From Chitinophaga pinensis (GTDB lineage: Bacteria; Bacteroidota; Bacteroidia; Flavobacteriales_D; Crocinitomicaceae), in assembly GCA_945883825.1 (NCBI GenBank), contig CAMCYF010000001.1:186001-250000 (forward strand): DNA of 64,000 nt, in the 5' to 3' direction. Position numbers and translations under genes: made by a program. This document shows positions 1 to 9,360 of the stretch, one piece after another. The stretch's first letter is position 1, and the number at the start of each line of letters is the position of its first letter. The notes beneath the pieces were generated by a model that was given only the letters and a program-made list of their open reading frames with translations, was not told where the DNA came from and did no database searches.

Positions 1-1359
1 GCCCATAGCATGATCCAAATTTTTTGAGCTTTTTTGTATTGCATTAAAATGATTATTTAAGGAATATTCAATAGCCATTTTACCTTTTTCTCCTTTTTCC
101 ATGCAGTCAAAATAGGATTCTTTGATACTAAAAGTATCTAATAAAGAGGGATCTATTATCTTTTCAAATCCCTTAGGGAATTCAAATTCGATTTCAAATT
201 CCATATCTTCCAATTCTGAAATTCGAGATTCTAGAAAACGATCAGGGAACTTAAATGCGTCTTGCCAATTGATGTAATCTTGCCAATATCCAAAACGGCG
301 AACATTGTTTCCAAGGTCAATTATCTTGAAATCACTTTTGTCTGGAAGTTTTCGTGAACCACGACCAATCATCTGGTGGTACAAAGTTAAGGATCGTGTT
401 GCACGATTAATAATAATTGATCTAACAGTTGGTTCATCAAATCCAGTTGTTAAAATTCCAACGGAAGTAAGGATGGCATTTGGTGTTTCTTTGAACCATG
501 AAAGAACATCTTTTCTGTCTTTATCACTAAAGGTTGAGTCTAGATGTCGAATATTAAATTTTAATTTTTTAAACGATTCTTCAACACGACGTGAGGTTTC
601 AATTCCAGCATTAAAAATTAATGTTTTATCTCCAGCACAAACTTCTTCATAGGCGAAAATTAATTTTTCTTGCATAAAATAGTTACTATACAAAATATCT
701 GAACTTCCAATTGTAAAGTCACCGTTTGAACCAATTTTTAAACCATGAAGATTAATGTCATATGAATAGGTTTCAGCATTAGATAAATAGGCTCCTTCAA
801 TGAGATTTGAGATAGATTCACCTACTAAAAGCTTATTGTAGTTGTCTTTTAACGGAAGTGCTTTGTTACTACTTAAAGGAGTCGCAGTGACTCCAAGAAT
901 ATTGCACGAACTATAAAACTGAAATATTTTTCGGAAACTATTGTAGTGAGCTTCATCAACAATTACTAATCCGATATTTTTTATGAAGTTTTCATCTTCA
1001 TTTAGTCGGTTATTTAATGTTTCTACCATTGCAATAAAACAACTATAATCCTCTTGATCGTCTAGGTTTTTCACCTCTGAGTTTATAACTTTGTTTTCTA
1101 CGCCTATGGCATTTAGCTGCTTTGAAGTTTGTACAGATAATTCAATTCTGTGCGTTAGAATAAGGACTTTCTTCCCCCATTCTTCGATGTATTTTTTTGC
1201 AATTGCAGAAAAGATTACTGTTTTTCCGCCACCTGTTGGTAGTTGATAGAGTAGATTGAACTCATTCCCATTTTTACGCAATTCATTTAGAACATTGTTT
1301 ACGGTATTCTCTTGAAAAGGATAAAGTTTTTTTGCTTGGTAAAGATCTAAATCTATCAT
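1..1359 (-). CDS. DEAD/DEAH-box helicase family protein (partial, runs off left edge)
   Basis: An open frame of 453 codons runs leftward from an ATG at 1359 off the window, so the C-terminus is missing and the ORF track omits it. Superfamily 2 motifs are in order: Walker A PTGGGKT (residues 41-47), LILTHR (motif Ia region), DEAH (135-138), TATP (158-161) and QMIGRGSR (motif VI) near residue 330. Two RecA-like lobes are therefore present, as in stand-alone UvrB/ResIII-type ATP-dependent helicases. The substrate cannot be told from sequence. The gene is followed by nothing related, so a restriction-modification role is not supported here. The start is chosen because no in-frame ATG lies closer to the promoter box about 20 nt upstream. 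Plus-strand ORF 305-652 is its shadow. Confidence 0.85.
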   Translation of the reverse strand, partial: MIDLDLYQAKKLYPFQENTVNNVLNELRKNGNEFNLLYQLPTGGGKTVIFSAIAKKYIEEWGKKVLILTHRIELSVQTSKQLNAIGVENKVINSEVKNLDDQEDYSCFIAMVETLNNRLNEDENFIKNIGLVIVDEAHYNSFRKIFQFYSSCNILGVTATPLSSNKALPLKDNYNKLLVGESISNLIEGAYLSNAETYSYDINLHGLKIGSNGDFTIGSSDILYSNYFMQEKLIFAYEEVCAGDKTLIFNAGIETSRRVEESFKKLKFNIRHLDSTFSDKDRKDVLSWFKETPNAILTSVGILTTGFDEPTVRSIIINRATRSLTLYHQMIGRGSRKLPDKSDFKIIDLGNNVRRFGYWQDYINWQDAFKFPDRFLESRISELEDMEFEIEFEFPKGFEKIIDPSLLDTFSIKESYFDCMEKGEKGKMAIEYSLNNHFNAIQKSSKNLDHAMG

Positions 1360-1378
1360 TTGAACAATTAGCGATTTG

Positions 1379-1386
1379 CAAAAATA
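1379..1386 (-). promoter_or_regulatory. Putative -7 promoter box for the helicase gene
   Basis: The minus strand reads TATTTTTG, matching the Bacteroidota -7 consensus TAnnTTTG, 19 nt before the helicase ATG. No TTG is seen at the usual -33 spacing, so support is moderate. Confidence 0.4.
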
Positions 1387-1522
1387 CTCCCTTTATTTGA
1401 TACACCTCTTATCTTATTTAATATTTCTTTAAAATAGCAAGATTAATTAGCTTGATGTACGGTTTAAATAACTGTTAAAATAACTGTTAAAATATTGATT
1501 TATAATATTTTGAAAATTATAA

Positions 1523-2740
1523 TCAAGTAGCTGAACATACATTTTTTCCTGCGATAAATCCTGTGGTCCATGCAGATTGAAAATTAAATCCACCTGTTAT
1601 CCCATCAATATCTAAAATTTCCCCAGCAAAAAATAATCCGGGCACGATTTTACTTTCCATTGTTTTAAATTCTACTTCACTTAATAGAATTCCTCCAGCT
1701 GTAACAAATTCTTCCTTGAAAGTAGTTTTGCCACTTACTTCATAACGGTCGTTTAAAAAAGTGTTCAGTAACTTATTCAAATTCCGTTTTCCAAGGTCTT
1801 TCCAACGAATCTCAGTTAGAATATCAGATTTCTGCAATAAAAAATGCCATAATCTATTGGTTATTGGGAAAGGGTTTAAATTACCTACCATTTTTAGTCC
1901 ATGATTTAGAATAATATTATCAAGTTCTTTTCTCAATTCATCTTCCTTTTTATCATCAAGCCAATTTACAAGAATTGCAAATCTGTATTCCTTCGTAGCT
2001 AGAATCCTTGCTCCCCAAGCAGATAATTGTAAGATTGCAGGACCACTCATTCCCCAATGTGTAATAAGTAAAGGGCCTTTTCCAATTAATTTTGCCCCCT
2101 CAATTTTAACACTTGTTTTTTCTACAACATTCCCCATTAATTCTCGAATAGGATTTTCAGGCATGTTAAAAGTAAACAAAGATGGAACAGGATCAACAAT
2201 GCTATGTCCAATTTTTTCTAACCATTCTAATCCTGCACGTTTTGGCTGACCTCCAGTTGTAACGATGACTTTATCAAAAAGAAAACTGTCCTCTCGTGTT
2301 ACTATTTCAAAACTATTTTCTTTTTTTGAAATTCCAATAATTGCAGCGTTTAGATGAATATGAATCCCAAATTTCCTTGCTTCATTTTCAAAACAATCGA
2401 TTATAGTTTGAGAATCATTTGATAAAGGAAAAATACAGCCGTCAGGATATGTTTTCATTTCCACACCTCTTTTACTAAACCATTCAATTGTACTTTTAGC
2501 ATTAAATACTTCGAAGGCTTTTTTTAAATAGTTTTCTCCTCTTGGATAATGCTTTGCTAAAGTTTTATTCTCATAAGAAGCATGTGTAACATTGCAACGT
2601 CCCCCACCAGAGATTTTTACTTTGGAGAGTACTTTTCCTGTTTTCTCAAAAACTTGAACATCACATTCAGGAAAAGAATTTTTAGCAGATAATGCTGCAA
2701 AATAACCTGCGGCCCCAGCACCAATTACGGCTATTTTCAT
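1523..2740 (-). CDS. HI0933/YhiN-family flavoprotein (NAD(P)/FAD-dependent oxidoreductase)
   Basis: This 405-residue protein begins with a dinucleotide-binding GAGAAG loop (residues 7-12). It carries the family signature GGGRCNVTH at 45-53 and ends with the FAD-binding stretch FAGEILDIDGITGG. That order and the length are characteristic of the HI0933-like (TIGR00275) flavoproteins, which bind FAD and NAD(P)H. Most members have no assigned substrate. The related BaiN enzymes act on bile-acid derivatives, but nothing here supports that activity. It is a cytosolic monocistronic gene, divergent from ndk. Confidence 0.88.
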   Translation of the reverse strand: MKIAVIGAGAAGYFAALSAKNSFPECDVQVFEKTGKVLSKVKISGGGRCNVTHASYENKTLAKHYPRGENYLKKAFEVFNAKSTIEWFSKRGVEMKTYPDGCIFPLSNDSQTIIDCFENEARKFGIHIHLNAAIIGISKKENSFEIVTREDSFLFDKVIVTTGGQPKRAGLEWLEKIGHSIVDPVPSLFTFNMPENPIRELMGNVVEKTSVKIEGAKLIGKGPLLITHWGMSGPAILQLSAWGARILATKEYRFAILVNWLDDKKEDELRKELDNIILNHGLKMVGNLNPFPITNRLWHFLLQKSDILTEIRWKDLGKRNLNKLLNTFLNDRYEVSGKTTFKEEFVTAGGILLSEVEFKTMESKIVPGLFFAGEILDIDGITGGFNFQSAWTTGFIAGKNVCSAT

Positions 2741-2816
2741 TTTGTAAAATTAAGTATTAATAGCAAGAATTCAGAATAGATTTTTTTCTTAACTTATAAT
2801 TACAGTATAAAATGAC

Positions 2817-2824
2817 TAACTTTG
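2817..2824 (+). promoter_or_regulatory. -7 promoter box of ndk
   Basis: TAACTTTG matches TAnnTTTG exactly and lies 18 nt before the ATG at 2843. The longer ORF-track start at 2822 falls inside this box, so it cannot be the translated start if the promoter is real. The -33 region is AT-rich without a clear TTG. Confidence 0.6.
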
Positions 2825-2842
2825 CACCCAAAAATAGATACT

Positions 2843-3262
2843 ATGACAACAAACCGCACTTTTACAATGTTAAAACCTGATGCAATTGAAAATGGGCATA
2901 TGGGTAAAATTATTGATATGATTATCAATGCAGGATTTCAAATTAAAGCAATGAAATATACAAAATTATCAGTTGCGCAAGCACAAGAATTTTATGCTGT
3001 TCATTCAGAGCGACCTTTTTATGGTGAATTAGTCGAATACATGACATCAGGACCAATAATTGCAGCAATATTAGAAAAAGAAAATGCTGTTACAGATTTT
3101 AGAAATTTAATTGGAGCAACTGATCCTGCGGAAGCAGCAGAAGGAACTATCCGTAAATACTATGCTGAAAATAAAGGAAGAAATGCCGTTCATGGTTCAG
3201 ATTCTGATGAAAATGCTGCAATTGAAGGTGAATTTCATTTTTCTTCTTCTGAGATTTTTTAA
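2843..3262 (+). CDS. ndk: Nucleoside diphosphate kinase
   Basis: NDK transfers the gamma phosphate between nucleoside tri- and diphosphates through a phospho-histidine. The catalytic motif NAVHGSDS is intact, and the N-terminal TFTMLKPDA and [10 protein letters not shown] segments are typical. From the ATG at 2843 the protein is 139 aa, the normal family length. The track version adds seven residues (MHPKIDT) that overlap the promoter box and are not part of the family, so the downstream ATG is preferred. A stem-loop terminator follows the stop. Divergent from the HI0933 flavoprotein gene. Confidence 0.96.
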   Translation: MTTNRTFTMLKPDAIENGHMGKIIDMIINAGFQIKAMKYTKLSVAQAQEFYAVHSERPFYGELVEYMTSGPIIAAILEKENAVTDFRNLIGATDPAEAAEGTIRKYYAENKGRNAVHGSDSDENAAIEGEFHFSSSEIF

Positions 3263-3284
3263 TTAAACTCACAGAAATTTTGTT

Positions 3285-3310
3285 AAAGACTGCTACGGCG
3301 GTCTTTTTTA
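3285..3310 (+). terminator. Intrinsic terminator after ndk
   Basis: Arms AAGAC and GTCTT enclose a GC-containing loop and are followed by a run of T. The position between the ndk stop and prfC suggests that the two genes are transcribed separately. Confidence 0.55.
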
Positions 3311-3326
3311 TTGAATACAAATTGCT

Positions 3327-4919
3327 ATGACCAATCAAGAAGCACTTGAAAAAAGACGAACTTTTGGGATAATTTCCCATCCGGATGCTGGTAAGACAAC
3401 ATTAACGGAAAAATTGTTGTTGTTTGGTGGCGCAATTCAAACAGCAGGTGCCGTCAAGAATAATAAGATAAAAAAAACTGCTACTTCGGATTTTATGGAA
3501 ATTGAGAAGCAAAGAGGAATATCCGTTGCAACCTCTGTTATGGCATTTGAATACGAGAATAAGCAGATTAATATCTTAGACACTCCAGGACACAAGGATT
3601 TTGCCGAAGATACTTTTAGAACTTTAACAGCTGTTGATAGTGTTATTTTAGTTATTGACTGCGCAAATGGAGTAGAGGAGCAAACGAAAAAATTAATGGA
3701 GGTTTGTCGCATGCGTAAAACTCCTGTTATCATTTTTGTCAATAAAATGGACCGAGACGGTAAGGATCCCTTTGAACTCTTAGATGAACTTGAGCAAACA
3801 CTTAACTTAAAAGTTCGTCCTTTAACTTGGCCAATTGGAATGGGTGACCGTTTTCAAGGAGTTTATAATATTTATCAAAAAAGCTTGAATTTATTTTCTG
3901 CTAATAAAACAAAAATTGCAAGTGATTTAGTCTCAATTTTGGATATTCAAGATGAAGTTCTTACTGAAATAATAGGTTTAAAGCCAGCAGAAGAATTGCG
4001 GGATGAATTGGAGACTATTGAGGGGGTTTATGATGCATTTAATCGTGAGACTTATTTATCTGGTGATGTAGCACCTGTATTTTTTGGCTCTGCAGTAAAT
4101 AATTTTGGGGTACAAGAATTATTAGATACTTTTTGTGAAATTTCTCCTTCTCCTCGTGGAAGAGAATCAGATAAACGAATGGTAGAACCAACTGACGCTA
4201 ATTTTTCTGGATTTGTTTTTAAAATTCATGCAAACTTGGACCCAAAACACAGAGATCGTATTGCATTTCTTCGAGTTGTTTCTGGTAAATTTGAACGAAA
4301 TACTTTTTATCACCATGTTCGCTTGCATAAAAAATTGAAGTTTGCTAATCCCACTTCTTTTATGGCTCAGGACAAAAGTGTTATTGATGAAGCATATCCC
4401 GGAGATGTTGTAGGATTGTATGATACCGGGAATTTTAAAATTGGTGATACAATGACTGAAGGAGAAATCATGATGTACAAAGGAATCCCAAGTTTTTCAC
4501 CAGAAATTTTCCAAGAATTAGAGAATTTAGATCCACTAAAATCCAAGCAATTAGAAAAAGGGATACGACAGCTTATTGACGAAGGTGTTGCTCAATTATT
4601 TGTCCAACAGCCTGGAAATCGAAAAATTGTTGGAACAGTTGGTCAATTACAATTCGAGGTAATTAACTACCGTCTAATTCATGAATACGGTGCAAACTGC
4701 CGTTTTGTGCCTCGTAATTACTTCAAAGCGTGTTGGATTACTAGCAATGATAAAATTCAGTTAGAGTCATTTAGAAGAGCAAAAGCAAACTATTTAGCAG
4801 TAGATAAAGATGATAATCTTGTTTTTCTAGCTGAAACAATTTTTTTGTTGAGTATGGCTGAACAAGATTATCCTGAAATTACTTTTCATAAGTCATCTGA
4901 ATTTATGCTTGAGCTTTAG
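3327..4919 (+). CDS. prfC: Peptide chain release factor 3 (RF3)
   Basis: RF3 is the GTPase that recycles RF1/RF2 from the ribosome after peptide release. The 530-aa length matches the usual size near 530. The G domain is complete: SHPDAGKTT (P-loop, residues 17-25), the switch region with [18 protein letters not shown] (G3) and NKMD (G4). Domains II and III follow, with the typical CWITSND segment near the C-terminus. The [10 protein letters not shown]-loop with AIQTAGAVK shortly after separates RF3 from EF-G. RF1 (prfA) is also in this window at 61.2 kb. Confidence 0.96.
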   Translation: MTNQEALEKRRTFGIISHPDAGKTTLTEKLLLFGGAIQTAGAVKNNKIKKTATSDFMEIEKQRGISVATSVMAFEYENKQINILDTPGHKDFAEDTFRTLTAVDSVILVIDCANGVEEQTKKLMEVCRMRKTPVIIFVNKMDRDGKDPFELLDELEQTLNLKVRPLTWPIGMGDRFQGVYNIYQKSLNLFSANKTKIASDLVSILDIQDEVLTEIIGLKPAEELRDELETIEGVYDAFNRETYLSGDVAPVFFGSAVNNFGVQELLDTFCEISPSPRGRESDKRMVEPTDANFSGFVFKIHANLDPKHRDRIAFLRVVSGKFERNTFYHHVRLHKKLKFANPTSFMAQDKSVIDEAYPGDVVGLYDTGNFKIGDTMTEGEIMMYKGIPSFSPEIFQELENLDPLKSKQLEKGIRQLIDEGVAQLFVQQPGNRKIVGTVGQLQFEVINYRLIHEYGANCRFVPRNYFKACWITSNDKIQLESFRRAKANYLAVDKDDNLVFLAETIFLLSMAEQDYPEITFHKSSEFMLEL

Positions 4920-4971
4920 GAAGAAAAAAAGCCATTATAAAATTGACTTAAGATATAGTTTGACTTACTTT

Positions 4972-5346
4972 TTAATCTTTTCTTTTTTTAAGATTTTTTT
5001 TCTTCTTCTTAATTTTCTTTTTTTGCTTTTCATCTAAAGTAGTCATTTTTTGTTTCTGCTCATCGTTTAAGATTGCTTGCAGCATTGATGTTCTGGCTTC
5101 ACGAATTGAATTAATTGAATTCTTTTTTTCTTCTTCATTCATTTTTGAGCTGCGAATCCCTTCTAATTTTTGGTTAATACCAGTTTGTATAATTAGAAAT
5201 TGCCCTTTTTGCTCTTCGCTAAGCTTAAGTTCTTTTGCAAATCGTTCTGTCTGAATTACTGCTCTTTCTTCAGGTGATTTCTCATTTTGAGAAAATACTA
5301 AAGAAGATAAAAATAAGGAGATAAATAAAATTTTAAGATGATTCAT
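4972..5346 (-). CDS. Secreted LTXXQ-like (Spy/CpxP-type) small protein with lysine tail
   Basis: The 124-aa product starts with a signal peptide (MNHLKILFISLFLSSLVFSQ) and continues as one charged alpha-helical domain. It carries the pattern ELKLSEEQ and, later, ILNDEQKQKM, which resembles the LTXXQ repeats of periplasmic Spy/CpxP proteins. The last 20 or so residues are almost all Lys and Arg, an unusual tail that could bind a polyanion such as LPS or nucleic acid (inference). The next gene on the same strand encodes a two-domain relative, so the pair probably arose by duplication. No function is assigned. Confidence 0.6.
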   Translation of the reverse strand: MNHLKILFISLFLSSLVFSQNEKSPEERAVIQTERFAKELKLSEEQKGQFLIIQTGINQKLEGIRSSKMNEEEKKNSINSIREARTSMLQAILNDEQKQKMTTLDEKQKKKIKKKKKNLKKRKD

Positions 5347-5401
5347 ATTTTAAATTTAGTTATAATAGGATTAAAAGGATTTTAATTCAAAAAGAAATAC
5401 T

Positions 5402-6094
5402 TTAATTATTGATTTCTTCAATTTGAGCAGGCTCTGCAGTAGTTATTTTTTTTTCTTTAGGTACAGTAATTGGTTGCTCGGCTTTAATTTTTGCTTGATC
5501 AGCAAGGTACTTTTCATACGCGCTAAATTGCTCCGTATTTAAAACTTCTTTTAACATGGTTTTTTTTGCTTCTTGAGAACGAATTAGTGTAAATTCTTTT
5601 TCCTCAATAGTTATTTCTGAATTTTGTGCAGCTAGATTTTTTTGTGTCATACCCAAAATTATAGTGTAAACTGGAGAAACTTGCTCTCTATTAAGTTTTA
5701 ATTCGGTAGTTAAAATAGCTGTTTCTTTACTTGCAATTTCCTCTGCTGTTTCAGGTGTACTATCATTTTTTGGATTTGCTGCTAATTTCACATTTTTCTC
5801 ATAAGTCAAGAATTGTTCAGAAGTCAATATTTCTTTAAATAATTGAGTTTTTCTTTCTTCAATTTTTAAAATATTTGTAGTTTTTTCATCCTCAGAAATC
5901 TTAGACTTTTTAACATCATTAGAAGTTGTAATGACCATGAGATTTGCATTGTATAAATCTTCATATTGTTCAGCTTTAAGATTCAACTCAGAAATCATTT
6001 TTTTTGTTTCAGCTTTGGCGATATCCTCATTTGTTTGAGAATAAGATGTAAATGAAAATAGAAGACAAATCATTAAAAAATCAAGCTTTTTCAT
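5402..6094 (-). CDS. Secreted protein with two tandem LTXXQ-like domains
   Basis: The track starts this ORF at 6154, but the first credible signal peptide begins at an internal Met at 6094 (MKKLDFLMICLLFSFTSYSQ). That start gives 230 aa. Two homologous helical domains follow, the first with ELNLKAEQ and ILTSEQFLTYEK, the second with ELKLNREQ and VLNTEQFSAYEK. Each resembles the single domain of the neighbouring 124-aa protein, so this is an internal duplication. A Lys/Glu/Pro-rich tail closes the protein. It is probably periplasmic; chaperone-like or metal-stress roles known for Spy/CpxP relatives are only analogies. Confidence 0.55.
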   Translation of the reverse strand: MKKLDFLMICLLFSFTSYSQTNEDIAKAETKKMISELNLKAEQYEDLYNANLMVITTSNDVKKSKISEDEKTTNILKIEERKTQLFKEILTSEQFLTYEKNVKLAANPKNDSTPETAEEIASKETAILTTELKLNREQVSPVYTIILGMTQKNLAAQNSEITIEEKEFTLIRSQEAKKTMLKEVLNTEQFSAYEKYLADQAKIKAEQPITVPKEKKITTAEPAQIEEINN

Positions 6095-6166
6095 AAATTT
6101 TAAAGTTAAGTTGTAAATAATACTGCAAATTACATTTTTTTTAAATAACCTCAAAAAAATAGTGCC

Positions 6167-6174
6167 TATTTTTG
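6167..6174 (+). promoter_or_regulatory. Putative -7 promoter box
   Basis: TATTTTTG fits TAnnTTTG and lies 40 nt before the GNAT-fold gene at 6215. No -33 TTG is evident. Confidence 0.4.
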
Positions 6175-6214
6175 CTTATAAAATATTTTCAATTAATTAG
6201 CTCTTCACTGAAAA

Positions 6215-7126
6215 ATGAGAAATAGTAATGTTCAAATTATTAATCACAAAGAGCTAGATAAAGTTATCTGGGATAAAAAAATAGGTGCCTCTGCCACACC
6301 ATCTTTTTTCATGCTTTCTTGGGTTTTAGACATCTTACATCCTAATTGGGATGCTTTAGTTTATTTGAATTATGAAGCTTTTATGCCAATTCCGAAAGCC
6401 CAAAAATATGGCTTGACTTATGTTTTTCAACCAAAGTTTATACGTTCTTTATCTATTTTTAATGAAAATGAAGATCACAGATCAGCAATCATAGCTATTT
6501 TTAGAGAAACTTATTCTTTGGTCAATATAAATCTTGACTTTGAACTTAAGGAATCAAACAGTAATGGGGTTTTTCAGAAATTGAGTATTCCTAGTTCGTG
6601 TGAATTATTACACAATGATTATTCTAAGAATGCACTTCGAGTTATTTCCAAATTAGATAGAGGAATAGAATATAAATTATTTTATGACGCTGGAACTTTT
6701 ATAGAATTTTTCAAAAAAATTAAAAATATAAAGTCATTAAAGTCAAATTCTTATAGTAAATTACATCAAATAATTAATGAAACATTAAAAAGAGAGAATG
6801 GAAAGTTAATTGCCGCATTTTACAATGGGGAAATGATAGCTTGTGGTTTCTTTATTTTTTTTCAAAAGCAAGTATATTTCATGAAGGGAACCGTAAATAA
6901 AATTGGACGAGAAAAAGGTGCTTTTTACGGTTTGATTGATTTTGTTTTACAAAGTCTAATTGGAAGTTTTGAAAATTTTGATTTCATTGGCTCAAATGAC
7001 AAGGGTGTAGCAGGTTTCTATAAAAAGTTTGGAGCTCAAGATTTTAGTTATTCTATTTTAAAATACAATACTATAAAAACTCCCATAAAACAATTAGCAA
7101 ATCTTTATTTGCAGGTTAAATCTTAA
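6215..7126 (+). CDS. GNAT-fold (BioF2/FemAB-like) acyltransferase, hypothetical
   Basis: This 303-aa soluble protein has no signal peptide. Its C-terminal half resembles the Acetyltransf_6/FemAB-like GNAT fold: a strand segment (GKLIAAFYNGEMIACGFFI), then YFMKGTVNKIGREKGA and FDFIGSNDKGVAGFYKKFGA, where an acyl-carrier-binding loop and the terminal strand would be. The N-terminal half contains WDALVYLNYEAFMPIP, common in Bacteroidota members annotated only as GNAT family. The acyl donor and acceptor are unknown. It overlaps the convergent VWA-like gene by 4 nt at its 3' end. Confidence 0.5.
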   Translation: MRNSNVQIINHKELDKVIWDKKIGASATPSFFMLSWVLDILHPNWDALVYLNYEAFMPIPKAQKYGLTYVFQPKFIRSLSIFNENEDHRSAIIAIFRETYSLVNINLDFELKESNSNGVFQKLSIPSSCELLHNDYSKNALRVISKLDRGIEYKLFYDAGTFIEFFKKIKNIKSLKSNSYSKLHQIINETLKRENGKLIAAFYNGEMIACGFFIFFQKQVYFMKGTVNKIGREKGAFYGLIDFVLQSLIGSFENFDFIGSNDKGVAGFYKKFGAQDFSYSILKYNTIKTPIKQLANLYLQVKS

Positions 7127-9201
7127 TAAGAGCCATACCACCTTCTAAGAAACCATTCTCCTGAAAGAAATAAGAAAATAAGGATAAAGATTACGATGTA
7201 CTCTATAAGATCGTCAAATGAAGTTTCTGCATAGCTAATGGTAGTAATATCTTTTCTATTCGATATATCTTCTATGGTTTTTTTATAATCTTTTAAAAGA
7301 TAAAATTTGCCATTTGATTGTTTTGAAAGTTGTTTCATCACACCTTGATTAGCGTTTGATTCCGTTTTTTCAATTTGAATATCTTCGACTAGAAAATTTC
7401 CTTTTTTGGAATAGGATTTCCCATTAAAAGTTGTCTTTGCACGCCAAGAATAATTCCCTGACTTTAGTTTACCGAGTGCTAATTTGTAACTTGTTCCTAC
7501 TAAACCAAATTGAGATTTATATTTTTTTCCTTTTTGATCTGTTATTTCAATTGAAATTTTTGGAGTAGTAATTGGTTCTAAAGATGAATTATAAAAAGAT
7601 GCATTCACTATAACTTCTTCATCAATTGTAAATCGATTTGGAAATTCAATTCTTAATCCAGCTCCTTGTTGCTTTACGAGAAGGTAATTTGTGATTTTAC
7701 TAAAAAATTCATTAAAGGCGTCTTGATTAGAATTTCTTAAATAGTCGTTTATTCGCCATCGCCAAAGACCTTCTCCATACAAAACTCCCGATTTAGCATT
7801 GTTTTGATTTAAGAAAAACAACAATGGCTCTTTTTTTGTAATTGATCCAATACGTTGATTTAACAATACTTCATTATTTCCATTGATACTAATTGTTCCA
7901 AATTTGCAAGTTAAAGGAGGGAAAAAATCAATTGCTTCAACTGTTTTGTCACTCAATTCAAAAGCAGAAAATGATTTATTTATCACAGCCTGGCTTTCAT
8001 CTGTCTGATTTCCTGCAGCAACTGTAATGCCGATATTTAATTTAGAAATAGCACCACTACTTGTATTCGGTCCAATTATAAAAAAAATCGGAATGTTTTT
8101 CTGCTTTATAAGCTGTAGCGTATTTTGATCAAAATTTATTCCTGGTTCATGCCAAATGATAAGATCTACTTCATCAAGAGATTTATTCCACTCAGAATAT
8201 AAACTTGTAATTACTTCACTGCCTTCATATTCATCTAAAACTGACTTAAGTGCTGATATATCTGGATGCGGGGCACCACTAAGCAATAAAACCTTATTTC
8301 TTGAATCAATTACTTCTACATAAAAACTGCGTTGATTATTTTTTAAGGTATACTCACCATCTATGGCTTCAAGTTTTACTGTGTAGGTTTGGAATCCAAT
8401 ATTATCTGCTTTTAAAATAAAATTAGCTTCTGTAAAATCATATTTCCCAGATTCATAATTAAGTACTTGACTTGCAATTTTTTGCCCATTCTTGTAAATA
8501 CTAATATTGGCATTTCTTTTTCCTATTTTGAATGCTTCGACATCAACCTCTACAGGAAATTCATTGTTTAAGAAAGCAATATCATTTGCCGTAATATGTT
8601 TAATAAAATGGTCTTTTTTTGGAATTGTATCCCCAACAGTTAATGTGAAAATTGGGGTTAAGCTTATTTTTTCTGCTGCATAACTAGGATTAGCTCCTAC
8701 ATTGTAATTCCCATCTGAAATAAAAGCAATTCCCCCAATATTTCGATTGTAATAATCAATATTTATTTTTTCAAACCCAAGTTCTAAAGCCGAGGTATTT
8801 TCATTAAATTTAAGGGGATCATTGGAAACTATTGTGCCAACATTTAGTTCTATTAATTCAAATCGATCTTTAAATTTTTCACTTAACTCCTTTTTGAAAT
8901 TTTGAATTTGACCTTTAATAATTGAACTGTCTTTGTAATTCAACATAGATGAAGAATTGTCAACTAAGCTTATGAAAACAGGTTTTTCTTCTCTGTAATT
9001 AGTAGCCTGTAAAATAATTCCTAAAAGAAGAAATAAGATTAAAAATAAAGAAGAAAATCTAAGGACTTGTAATGTCAATCGTTGATTTGTTTTTAATTCC
9101 TTTACCCAACCTTTGTTTTGATAAATCAGAAAAGTTAATCCAAGCGAAAGGAAAAATATGGGGATAAGCCAGAAAAATGAGTGATCAGTAATTAATTTCA
9201 T
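7123..9201 (-). CDS. VWA/BatA-like membrane protein
   Basis: The protein begins with two transmembrane segments (from the ATG at 9201, about residues 7-27 and 47-65). A large extracytoplasmic region follows, with a DNSSSM motif at 81-86, the beginning of a MIDAS-like metal site of a von Willebrand A domain. A last transmembrane helix sits near the C-terminus (IVIFILIFLFLSGEWFL). A central segment (VLLLSGAPHPDISAL) resembles the glutamine-amidotransferase-like fold seen in such proteins. Related BatA-type proteins occur in many Bacteroidota, with unclear function. The track start at 9210 is a TTG lying within the promoter box, so the ATG at 9201 is preferred (692 aa). Confidence 0.65.
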   Translation of the reverse strand: MKLITDHSFFWLIPIFFLSLGLTFLIYQNKGWVKELKTNQRLTLQVLRFSSLFLILFLLLGIILQATNYREEKPVFISLVDNSSSMLNYKDSSIIKGQIQNFKKELSEKFKDRFELIELNVGTIVSNDPLKFNENTSALELGFEKINIDYYNRNIGGIAFISDGNYNVGANPSYAAEKISLTPIFTLTVGDTIPKKDHFIKHITANDIAFLNNEFPVEVDVEAFKIGKRNANISIYKNGQKIASQVLNYESGKYDFTEANFILKADNIGFQTYTVKLEAIDGEYTLKNNQRSFYVEVIDSRNKVLLLSGAPHPDISALKSVLDEYEGSEVITSLYSEWNKSLDEVDLIIWHEPGINFDQNTLQLIKQKNIPIFFIIGPNTSSGAISKLNIGITVAAGNQTDESQAVINKSFSAFELSDKTVEAIDFFPPLTCKFGTISINGNNEVLLNQRIGSITKKEPLLFFLNQNNAKSGVLYGEGLWRWRINDYLRNSNQDAFNEFFSKITNYLLVKQQGAGLRIEFPNRFTIDEEVIVNASFYNSSLEPITTPKISIEITDQKGKKYKSQFGLVGTSYKLALGKLKSGNYSWRAKTTFNGKSYSKKGNFLVEDIQIEKTESNANQGVMKQLSKQSNGKFYLLKDYKKTIEDISNRKDITTISYAETSFDDLIEYIVIFILIFLFLSGEWFLRRWYGSY

Positions 9202-9207
9202 CGTTAA

Positions 9208-9215
9208 CAAAATTA
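9208..9215 (-). promoter_or_regulatory. -7 promoter box very close to the VWA-like start codon
   Basis: The minus strand reads TAATTTTG, an exact TAnnTTTG, with only 6 nt (TTAACG) between it and the ATG at 9201. If used, the transcript would be leaderless or nearly so. A TTG lies 24 nt upstream, slightly beyond the usual spacing. Confidence 0.4.
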
Positions 9216-9305
9216 GTTAGAATATAGTAAATAATTCGCCAAAAGTCATAATCTTTATTGTTTAAGTATAATTTTAATATTTTCACCTTTTTTTGTTATA
9301 AATGA

Positions 9306-9338
9306 TTGGTGTTTTTGGAATCAAAAGTGCTAACTTTA
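9306..9338 (+). promoter_or_regulatory. Putative promoter of the thiolase gene
   Basis: TTG at 9306-9308, a 22-nt spacer, then TAACTTTA. The last base deviates from TAnnTTTG. It lies 22 nt before the ATG. Confidence 0.4.
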
Positions 9339-9360
9339 TACTCTTAAATTATATATTATT

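Noticed and set aside
305-652. Plus-strand ORF of 115 aa
   Set aside because: It lies antisense inside the helicase reading frame, which has clear motifs on the minus strand.
1467-1490. Perfect tandem pair of AATAACTGTTAA
   Set aside because: Two copies of an AT-rich 12-mer in a short spacer are likely chance or slippage; no regulator or gene start is positioned to use them.
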